Shown in pieces: positions 1 through 7,958 of a DNA stretch of 10,807 bases. Location: assembly GCA_900618425.1 (NCBI GenBank), contig UZAN01048203.1, forward strand, positions 11,479-22,285, given 5' to 3'. Source of the stretch: Echinostoma caproni (taxonomy: Eukaryota > Platyhelminthes > Trematoda > Plagiorchiida > Echinostomatidae). Below the pieces are notes generated by a model. The model was not told the origin of the DNA. It saw only the letters and a list, made by a program, of their open reading frames with translations, and made no database searches. Positions within the stretch are counted from its first letter, which is position 1; each line of letters starts with the position of its first letter. The position numbers were made by a program, and so were the translations under genes.

Positions 1-1344
1 TAGATAAAGTCGGGAATAAATACAGTTTACTCATAGCCATCTATATATAACTATGATATTGAAAGCTGAAATGGATTTTCAAAATGAGGGTGATGTTGCA
101 CGAGTTTGGTCAATACCTGTATGATGAATCTCAAAGGTTGATATTGGTTTGAGAATCCAAAAACGATTAGCCTTCCCAGTTATCCTTCGGGCTACGTCAT
201 TCTAGTCAACCAATGGACAGATTAGGCACACACAGCACAGCAGGTTAGTCACAAAACAACAAAACGGGCATCAAATCTAAGATGTTTCCTGGTTGTGGTG
301 GCCAAACGACTTGCGAAAAGACTAATTATCTTTGACATTTTATGAAAAATTCAACAAACTGATTTATCACGATGATTTCTATTTTGTTTCCGTTTCTCGG
401 TGTGGTTCTTTCGTGAGAACACGGGATGTTGGACTAAAACATTTGATGAAAAAAGGCAATTTCAGTTTAAGATGAACACGAAAGAATAACAAGGATAAAG
501 AGGGGATACAAAAGAAGACCAGAAGTTGCTGACTGCTTATTCAAATCTCATCTGTATGCATCAGCAGTCACACCTCGACAAACCGCCCAACAAATAGGCC
601 AAACGAAGGCTAAAACATTGACTGGACAGAGTACGGCATGCAAAATCAGCTACTTTTACTACTTGATACTGGGTCTGCAAAGGAAACGCGGTTCGCTCAA
701 ATGGAGGCATTCACATCCATTGAAGGGCGAATAAGTTAATCGAGAGGGATACCAATGCACCCAGAAGCGGTTTTCTTGGTCGCAATTTATTAGTTAAAAT
801 CCAACATAAAAGGTAACGAGTAATTTCCTTTAGGAGACGAACCATAGATATTTCATGGATTGGCTCAGAGAGCTGTAAACCAATTCAACAAAATTTCAGT
901 ATTTTGAAGAAGGAATATCTCACTTGGGGACAAAATGTGGTGACTGTGTTTCGAGTTGCCGAAACTATCTTGTTCACATTTAAATATATACATGTATTCA
1001 ATCTAATCAAGCAAACCCCATGATGTCCGGACTTGATTTTAAGATAGTCCATACTGATTTATCAGTATAAATGGGTTTCCTATAAACAACCAAACCGGAT
1101 GATTACTTCGATATCCTAATGATAGGAGTGGGGATATAATTAACCACATGGATGGATACATTGGGAGCTTTTCAACGAGACGAACTGACTACTGCCTTAG
1201 ATATTAAATTAGACGGAAACACATACCCCCATGAAGTAGCTAACTTTCAAATAAATCTCGTAAATGTGAGACAAAGAAAATCTAAGAGGATAGGTATCAT
1301 GCGACTGATTTAACAATCTTAGATGGCATCACCAACTATCGGTT
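1..1344. other. No recognisable gene
   Basis: There is no ORF longer than about 60 codons, no RNA gene and no obvious repeat here. If the AMPK gamma gene continues, this is intron, or sequence beyond its 3' end. Confidence 0.6.
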
Positions 1345-1410
1345 CTCAAGAGGATTGAACCTGAGGCCTCACGGGCAGGACACAAAAGTGCAACTAAGTT
1401 AGTTGTTGGG
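1345..1410 (-). repeat. tRNA-like patch, possible SINE head or decayed tRNA-related repeat
   Basis: Read on the minus strand, a B-box-like GGTTCAATCCT (1351-1361) is preceded by GCCCGTGAGGCCTCA, which resembles an anticodon-arm end plus variable loop. About 30 nt further upstream is TAACTTAGTTGCA (1389-1401), resembling an A box. The acceptor stem does not pair convincingly, so this is not a functional tRNA. A Pol III-derived SINE head is the likeliest explanation. Family membership cannot be judged without other genomic copies. Confidence 0.4.
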
Positions 1411-2129
1411 AAACTGGTCGGGCCGGTCCCCTTTGAACAGAGCAGAGAAGATCGAAATATGATACGACATACTTGTCGGTACTTCTGTAAATCAATGAAC
1501 AGTACACACTCACTGACCGCGTTTTGTAGCGGTCACTGAGGTGTGAACCATGTGAGCCCCGTAGTCTGAAGAGTACAACCGAAGGTGTGCTTGCGTTTGT
1601 ACGAGATAATGTGAAATTCAATCGACCTGAACCAATGAATTTAGATGGATAGTATCGATTGTTTGTCCATCGGGGCACACACACACATACAATGTGTGAA
1701 TCAGCCATTTTTGTGCAACTCTCGAGGTGGATCAAAAAGATCTGCATAGAGCACGTTTTACTAATTTGCAATCAAACTTTGAGAATGTGTGCAGAGCACA
1801 TGTAAGAACGGGGAAGATTAAAACAAGGTGACAAGAGAGGAATGTCTGTGTTAGTATGTGAGCAAGCAAGTGTGTGTAGGGGGCATAAATTTGCATGAAG
1901 GTTCCACTATCTATTCAACTGAGTGATGATGATCATCATGGACTTCGTCAGTCTAACTACTCATGCATGCAAAAGCATTCCACGCCATTCCCAGTGATCC
2001 GATCGAGTGACGGTGTGTGTATGTGTATGCGATATGTTCAAGTATCCTCTGAAACCTAAAGTTAATTTCCACACTAGTAGTTGTAGTACGGAAGTCGAAA
2101 ACAGAGAAACTGTCGCTACTGGGATTCAT

Positions 2130-2220
2130 CAGCGGTGCATAGTGTCTGTGACCCTGACGGGAATTGAACCACCATAAAACAAACCTAGATAGTGAGACTA
2201 AAAAACCCTCGGAGGTCAAT
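2130..2220 (-). repeat. tRNA-like patch with strong B-box, possible SINE or tRNA-derived repeat
   Basis: On the minus strand, GGTTCAATTCCC (2159-2170) is a near-consensus Pol III B box followed by GTCAGGGTCACAGACAC. Upstream (2188-2218) the sequence TGACCTCCGAGGGTT loosely resembles an A box. Cloverleaf pairing is poor. Downstream in this orientation the sequence GCACCGCTGATGAATCCC may be repeat body. The family is not identified. Confidence 0.4.
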
Positions 2221-2478
2221 ATTTGAGTGCGCAGTTGAGCGAAACACTTGTTTTTGTTCAATGTCAAGGAATCGGGCAACATTGTACAAAGAGATTGTTT
2301 GCTGATTAGGTAAAAACAAGTTCGAGTATGCTTTAATGGGCTGCACATCAAATGAAAATGAGAAAAAGGGTATCACGTCCAGTTCTAATGAAAGTGGAAA
2401 TAGGGTAATCAATTAAACCGAAAAATACCGAGAATCCGGTTTCCCCCGGTGTCACATGGCACGATTCTCTAAAACTAC

Positions 2479-2493
2479 GGGGGGGGGGGGGGG
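2479..2493 (+). repeat. 15-nt poly-G homopolymer
   Basis: An uninterrupted run of 15 G follows AAAACTAC and precedes TTCAACG. It could form G-quadruplex on the plus strand. The assembled length is unreliable, because homopolymers slip both in vivo and in sequencing. Confidence 0.9.
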
Positions 2494-2707
2494 TTCAACG
2501 CAATAGTCGGATAAAGAAAATTGATGTAATTCGGGTGCAGTCAATGATAAGACATTGTCAAACTGAACAATAAGCTGGTTATCTTAGCGATTTGCGAATC
2601 CTTGACGAACCCTGTGCACAGAATCCCACTTCATTTGTTAGAATCGGTCAGAAGCTGACGCAGAGCTTGGTTTTTGTTAAGAAACTCATGGTCTGGATGG
2701 TTTGGGG

Positions 2708-2764
2708 CCCGAGCTAGGAGTCGAAGTGCGAGATGCAAAACAGATCATCACAGTCACACCCAAC
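2708..2764 (-). repeat. tRNA-like patch with degenerate B box
   Basis: Minus-strand reading gives GTGTGACTGTGATGATCTG (A-box-like, about 2741-2763) and then CTTCGACTCC (2718-2727), which resembles a B box lacking its first GG, followed by TAGCTCGGGCC. Order and spacing suit a tRNA-derived element, but the matches are weak and chance resemblance is possible. Confidence 0.28.
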
Positions 2765-3099
2765 GGATTCATTCAAACGTGTTTTGAATAAAACTAAATA
2801 TCGGCATGAAAATAACAGGTGTAACGCCTACGGATGCGTCAAACGAGGGGGTGGAGGTGGATGAGGTCATTGCATACAGTCATGTATTGCTTATTGTTGT
2901 AGAGCAGGCCAGTAGTGCATTCTTAAAATCTAACTCACAAAGCACACGACGGAAGTATGAAATTGTATAGGTGTTTGAAAGAATTAGCATCTCTGAGCGC
3001 AATGCGAAAACAGTCACTTCTGAGTGGGCGGATGAAACTTAATGCCTGATCCAACGGTTATGAAGAAAGCCTGGTCAACTAACAGGGAGGTAAGGACCC

Positions 3100-3185
3100 C
3101 TGGGTTGCAGTGACCGAGGGGTTAATGGGCTCCCACATTTGATTCAAGAGAATCATGCTCGCATTCGCGTCTGGGCATGGTGGCC
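3100..3185 (+). repeat. tRNA-Ser/Leu-like patch, possible SINE head
   Basis: The plus strand contains TGACCGAGGGGTTAATGGG (3111-3129), close to the D-arm/A-box of class II tRNAs (Ser/Leu: TGGCCGAGTGGTTAAGG). About 30 nt after it, GCTCGCATTCGCGTC (3157-3171) resembles a T arm in position but is degenerate. The acceptor stem is absent. The 300 nt that follow may be the element's body. Confidence 0.4.
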
Positions 3186-3189
3186 GACT

Positions 3190-5590
3190 AATCGATCCAT
3201 CTTGTCGTGATTCGCTTCCTTACCCGACCGACCGACAGAGGTCAATTAACTCAGGATTTGTTCATTCGTATCTATGGCGCACACTTGCGGAGAGAACGGT
3301 CCACCTCACTCCACCGAAACATTCATTCTTGCTCGGTAACTCACTCAAAAGTACTTTTGTTTGTCTACGGAGAAGTTATTTCATTCGGGCTGAACGGGGT
3401 TCAGACAAACCCGGCCCAATCGGTGACATTTGACGGCCGAAACACCAATCATCTTGCGGGGTTTCAATGGAGTGCGATTGGTTGGATACGGCGGATTCAC
3501 TTGAAGTTACTGTGAATATATCGTTCGTTCGACCAGAACATTACACAACTAGATACATCGAATTGGCCGCGTAATTCCACATTTTGGTCAAGGGTAAAAT
3601 CTTGCAGTTCAATGATAGGTGCTTAAACCCGAATTCCATTTTAGTGAAGCTGTTAGACGTAGTTCAAGGATAACAAAGAAAATCAAAAAAGGCTGAGTAG
3701 TTTTTTAAATTTTAAACAGATCCAAGTTGATGGGCGAAACATGTGCATCGTTGGATGTGCGCACCTAGTTTATGGTGGGACATTGGAACTCCGACTCCGA
3801 CGAGCATTGGCACTTCACATTCGTTGTCCAAACATCAATGTCACTTAAAGCAATCTGTGATTTGGTTTGACGAAACTCGAAACATGTTTTCTGAGCATGG
3901 AATAATAACGAAAAAAATTGTATCAATGGGTTAGTCAATAGATACTCAGCTATTGTTTTGGTAAACAACACGTGATACTAAGTGAAAAATCAGTGAAAAT
4001 CCGCGGTGAAATGTGTTGTGGCGATAACTAAAAGAAAACACATGCAGAAATGGTTACCTAGGCTAGATCACACATCGATATTGTCAAACGAAGAAGTGTG
4101 GTGAACCAGAGAACATCTGTGTTATTTTCGTAATCTGCCGCTTTCATACTTATGAAATTCCTCTTCATCCATCGGAATGGACTTATTAATAACAATCGTC
4201 ATAACTCCATCACAGTGTGAAACGCACGCACTGCAAGCACCAAGCTTGGACTATAAAAGAAAAGCTAGAATTAGGGAACGGACGGAGAGCGAACGACGGT
4301 CAAATAGCAACATCCGGTGTGAGAGTTGTTCATTTTAAAACTAAACGGCTAAGCCAGACTAGGCACTTGCAGACAGGTAAGTGGGACGGTGTTTATTGCA
4401 GTCTATTGAAAAGCTAAGATAATACACCTTATCGATAACTCAAAATTGTTGATGTCTAATGCAACTGAACGAGAAAACAACCCAACAGATATGGGAATTC
4501 TTTGATTCATATTTTTACACCTGAGTCCTGTTCAAGAACAATTCAGCTTCCTGGTTGGTTATCTCACATTGTAGTTTTCCACGCGCAGTGGTTGGTGAGA
4601 TCGTCGGTGTAGATAATGGTCTAATCCTGTTAACATGGCTACGGATACGGATACATGAGAGTCAGAGATAGTTTTCAGTCACAAATTAGGTAGGTGTCCA
4701 GCCGTGTTCATCCGTTTTGGCCTGGGCAACCTAGTTGTATTCCATTGAGAAGCAAATCATGGATTGATTTCCTTGCTTTGGAAATCATCGTACCGTGATC
4801 TATTGGGCACACATTCACAAATCAGTTATGTGTGACAAATAATATACCTAAGTTTAGAGCTGGTTCATAAACAACAATTCTCAAAGCAGATCAGTAGATA
4901 AACGTCTGGTTCACACCTGAGACGTTGCAATCTTGGCATAGAAAAAAAATCAGGACGGTTTCTGGATAAGAGTGAGAATAAGCTGGTCACAGCCAAGAAT
5001 TACTCTGCATGAGACCACTGACAAAAACGTGAACTGCATTGGGAATAGAAATATTGGAGCAGAGTTCTGGGAATGGCGATTTTATTGTGGATTTGCGACA
5101 GGAATGCCTGGCGAAAGGTGAATATATGGTGGTTGACAACCTAAATTAGTCACTGTTTATGTGCGGTACGCAATTGACGGAGTATGAGATAGAATGTACA
5201 TTAGCAGACCTTCGTTTGGGCAATGTGAGCTGAGACTGAGAATTACGGAACTCGGTATGTGCAGGAAATGAGATCGCAACGGAATCAAGGACGAATATAC
5301 AGACTCCGACTTCGACAGCAAAAAGGCGAGATAGATGAAATTAGCCATAAAAGTGAAACTGGATTTATCTGATGGATACCGATAGCCAAAGTAGGTGAAG
5401 AAAATGAATCTAAAGCAAAATGCGGTCGACAGAGAAAGAGAGAAATCCGTGTTTCAGTGAGGATCAAAAGTGTGTGTGTACTAGAAAGCGAACCAGGCAA
5501 AGAAGTCAATTTCGTAAACTAGTAAAAGACCGTTAGTCCGAACTTGAACAGTTTGCCGGAGGCCTGTTTAGTTCCGATAGATCCACGTGG
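3190..5590. other. Non-coding stretch, no recognisable gene
   Basis: Short frames exist on both strands. The longest are two overlapping plus-strand ones at 3155-3433 and 3207-3515, just after a tRNA-like patch and possibly part of that repeat's body. None shows a recognisable domain or convincing splice context. It is most likely intron of the minus-strand AMPK gamma gene, or intergenic DNA. Confidence 0.55.
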
Positions 5591-5596
5591 CATTGA

Positions 5597-5620
5597 GGGG
5601 GGGNGGGGGGGGGGGGGGGG
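5597..5620 (+). repeat. Poly-G homopolymer of about 24 nt with an internal N
   Basis: The run holds 7 G, one N at 5604 and then 16 G, after GTGGCATTGA and before TACAAGAGG. The N marks an assembly ambiguity, so the true length is unknown. It is the second long G run on the same strand, about 3.1 kb from the first. Confidence 0.9.
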
Positions 5621-6092
5621 TACAAGAGGTTCAAATTTAACTGACCGACAAAGGGATTTACTAAACTGTTGATTGTCATCCATTCTGGGTGTCTTGAACC
5701 AGTGACATTACCATTGTGATGGACTGTCGATGCCCTCTATTGAAGAGTAAGGATTCATACAAAAAGCCACACATTGAATCTATAAGTTTGTCCGACTATT
5801 TAGGCTGACAGTAAGGGACCGACCCACCGATGAACCAAAAACCCAATCGGGCGGCGAGCATTACAGTAGGACCCCATTAAATAGACAGATGGAAGTAGCG
5901 TCTAGATCGCGGTTTACTCAACCGAATTTGCAGGGAACGGTAAAATTGTAGCGTGGTTACGCAACAGCACAACTATGAATGTACCCGCTAACATATTACA
6001 TCAGATAGTGCTGTCTGTACAGAGCTGAATCACCTTTTGTCACATACGATATGGTTGTTAGCATGGGTGAACGCGCACAGGGAACAAGGTGA

Positions 6093-6176
6093 CGTGTGTG
6101 CGTGTGATACAGGAAGAGTAGATGTTAAATGAGAGGAACTTGGTGAACCGTGTGAGATACCACACGCAGACACACA
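6093..6176. repeat. Imperfect GT/CA inverted repeat
   Basis: GTGTGTGCGTGTGATAC (about 6094-6110) is roughly complementary to GATACCACACGCAGACACAC (6157-6176), with a loop of about 46 nt. Both arms are low-complexity GT/CA sequence, so the pairing may simply reflect two microsatellite-like patches on opposite strands. Confidence 0.45.
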
Positions 6177-6396
6177 CACTCAGTAGAGTCCATCTTTTGA
6201 TGCAAGAATCAAAAGAGGAAAATGAGAATCTTAGAGTGATACGATTAGTAACGCATACGTTCTGCGGAGTTATGACATTTCAGGGTCAGTGTGGTCGTAA
6301 TTAAATCACATAATTGATTTTGCGTGTACATATAAATATACACGGCGCCAAAACAACCACAGGTTGAAAGAGAAATAGGATAAGGGGAAAACCAAA

Positions 6397-6582
6397 ATGT
6401 CAGTTTTGGGGATACCGACTTTTTGTTGTTTACTGGTTGTCTTACTTTCGGAATTGGATACAGGGAAAGTTGCCATCGGGCCACCGACTTCGGTTCAATG
6501 TCATATCCCACCAAAGACAATCGAAATCTGTATGACAGTTGCAGTCAGTTTTGTGACCACCATTAGGATGTGGATTCGATGA
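6397..6582 (+). CDS. Weak candidate: 61-residue ORF with signal-peptide-like N-terminus, unrecognised
   Basis: The ORF opens at an ATG with A at -3 (accaaaATGT). It starts MSVLGIPTFCCLLVVLLSEL, a hydrophobic core that could be a signal peptide, followed by a short tail containing two Cys. An AT-rich, TATA-like catataaatatacacg lies about 65 nt upstream inside a small inverted repeat (6324-6344). There is no recognisable domain, and ORFs this long arise by chance. It could be a first exon of a small secreted protein or, more likely, nothing. It lies on the strand opposite to the AMPK gamma gene, probably inside one of its introns. Confidence 0.15.
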   Translation: MSVLGIPTFCCLLVVLLSELDTGKVAIGPPTSVQCHIPPKTIEICMTVAVSFVTTIRMWIR

Positions 6583-7486
6583 ACTTTGATTGAATGCATT
6601 AGACTGGGCTATTATTACAACGGTTTACAGTGGAATGATTAAGTATTTCCCACCGAGTATTACAGTAGAAAAACCACTAGCTCATGATATTTCGGCTTGG
6701 TACGACTTGTCCTTGGGAGATGAACACGAGAGAGTAAACGGCACACCACTATCGGTTTCAGTGTAATTATATGATAACATGAAAGTTTTGCATTCCACCA
6801 AACGAAAGTGGTCCACAATGATGAGGCCTAGGTATAGAGATTATAGACTATTTCAGCAATCATTTTGAATGTAAATTCGTTTTAAAAACACCAAACGTAA
6901 GAATCAAATGAGCTTACAACGTGTCGAACACTGACAATCAATCGTTCTCACGAAATGGAAACAGTGGGAGGCCCCCAGAACAACCCACACGGCATCTGAT
7001 TCAACGGTTAACGGAAGAAAACCGGTCTATATGTATTGGACAAGGGAACATGCGTTCCTCACCAATAGATGAGGAGATGCTTGATGAATCAAAATACATA
7101 ACTCGAAAGTGATCATCACGGTGAATGAGAAGTAATGGGCAATTGCATTTTTCAGTACAATAAACCACTGAACGTCAACCTGTCTGACCTGTTGTACCGG
7201 AAAGTTCAACCATCACCAATACTGCATACTATGACTACAGCGCTAGAAGACCGGACAACCGGAACTATCGACAACATACATTCAACCACCTGCGACCAAG
7301 CCGGCACACACAAACTCCGTCATGGACAGAAAGGATCACATAACACGTACCACGGGGTCGTCACGCATGCCAACGGCATGACGGATTTCTCCCGGCTAGA
7401 GCGAGGGAGCGGTGATTTAGGATGCATAAGGATGTGTTGCCTTATCGGCCCGGAACCGAGAAGAGACGATGGCATACAACCAAAAC

Positions 7487-7543
7487 GTGCGCGCACAGGT
7501 GCATGGACGTACCCGTCCGTATGCATGTGTGTGCGTGCGCGCA
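7487..7543. repeat. Z-DNA-prone alternating purine-pyrimidine sequence
   Basis: A perfect palindrome GTGCGCGCAC lies at 7487-7496. At 7518-7543 there are 26 nt of uninterrupted purine-pyrimidine alternation, ending GTGTGTGCGTGCGCGCA. The tract lies about 40 nt past the CBS3 exon donor in transcript order, within the downstream intron. It is low-complexity DNA with high potential for a left-handed helix. Confidence 0.7.
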
Positions 7544-7580
7544 AATGTGCGTAACGTATCGTGCATGGACTTTCACTTAC

Positions 7581-7784
7581 GATCACATCGAATTTGGCGT
7601 AGATATCGACCAGACGACCATCGGAATCCACAACGGGCAAAGCAGAAACACGATGGTCGATAAAAAATTGCAAGGCTCGATGAAGCGGACAATCCTGACT
7701 GACTGTGATCACTCCGGACACGGTGCCTAAATTCAGATCCCGCAGTTTTTTCCGCATGAATGATGGATAGGGAAGTTGGTTCAA
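7581..7784 (-). CDS. PRKAG: AMP-activated protein kinase gamma subunit, internal exon encoding CBS repeat 3 (partial gene)
   Basis: This exon encodes 68 residues of the regulatory gamma subunit of AMPK, the cytosolic/nuclear heterotrimeric energy-sensing kinase. The gamma subunit binds AMP, ADP and ATP through four CBS repeats. Seen: the peptide starts LNQLPYPSFMRKKL and ends VDIYAKFDVI. Residues 44-53, HRVSALPVVD, are identical to mammalian gamma-1. Known family residues are kept: R45, S47 and D66 match R224, S226 and D245 of gamma-1, so the nucleotide site using D245 looks intact. The acceptor is a strong pyrimidine tract ending ctctctctcag (AG at 7786-7785), with a possible branch point TAAT about 20 nt before it. 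The donor is ATC|gtaagt at 7580. Both ends are phase 0, and in mammals NLAAEK follows FDVI. The paralogue is not determinable. CBS1, CBS4 and most of CBS2 are not visible in the window. No frameshift or stop occurs inside, so it looks functional. Confidence 0.95.
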
Positions 7785-7919
7785 CTGAGAGAGAGCACGA
7801 AAGCAGATTAAAAAGTGGACGATATGAATGAAAGCGTGCAGAAACAGAAATGTAAATGAGAATAGAAAAAATGCATTTTGACCGTCAAAAGTAGGCAACA
7901 AGCGGGAATAGGAACTCAC
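7785..7919 (-). other. 135-nt intron between the two AMPK gamma exons, open in the exon frame
   Basis: The intron begins gtgagt and ends with a pyrimidine-rich tract and cag. Its length is a multiple of three and the exon frame runs through it with no stop. Retention would add 45 residues, including a strongly hydrophobic stretch around FFLFSFTFLFLHAF. Because both splice signals are strong and mammalian gamma has no insertion here, I call it an intron rather than coding sequence. Confidence 0.7.
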
Positions 7920-7958
7920 CTGCCTGAAATGGTAATAAAGTAGATCTCGTCGTGTAGG
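7920..7958 (-). CDS. PRKAG: Candidate 39-nt exon of the AMPK gamma gene: end of CBS repeat 2
   Basis: Thirteen codons read PTRRDLLYYHFRQ between an acceptor (gctcgtccag, AG at 7960-7959) and a consensus donor CAG|gtgagt (7919). The exon is phase 0 at both ends and joins the CBS3 exon in frame. Seen: placed directly before LNQLPYPSFM it aligns without gaps to mammalian THKRILKFLKLF. The distance from its Asp (residue 5) to Arg45 of the next exon is 52 residues, the same as from R171 to R224 in human gamma-1. TRRDLL also matches the generic CBS ending T-x-x-D-[LI]. A stop in this frame at 7974-7976 prevents a longer exon, and the only acceptor AG between that stop and the Thr codon is the one proposed. 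The small size is unusual, the pyrimidine tract is only moderate, and the preceding exon was not found. A chance open stretch remains possible. Confidence 0.6.

Larger units (their letters stand above)
5625..7486. other. Probable downstream intron of the AMPK gamma gene
   Basis: This follows the CBS3 exon in transcript order. I looked on the minus strand for the expected continuation (NLAAEK-like start, HRLVVVD and SLSD motifs of CBS4) and found none, so the intron extends at least through here. It contains CA/GT-rich patches and a short hairpin catgcc-aac-ggcatg (7366-7380). Confidence 0.5.

Noticed and set aside
1394..1771. 125-codon minus-strand frame.
   Set aside because: No domain is recognised, it contains CA-repeat-encoded VCVCV, and it overlaps a tRNA-like patch.
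5690..5725. GGTTCAAGACACCC on the minus strand as another B box.
   Set aside because: It departs from the B-box consensus at the CC positions and has no A-box partner or variable-loop-like flank.
7135..7554. 139-codon plus-strand frame.
   Set aside because: It lies antisense to the AMPK gamma intron, has no recognised domain, and ends in the GT/GC-rich tract.
7320..7580. Continuation of the CBS3 open frame past FDVI.
   Set aside because: The sequence is low-complexity and unlike any gamma subunit, and a consensus gtaagt donor ends the exon exactly at the conserved boundary.
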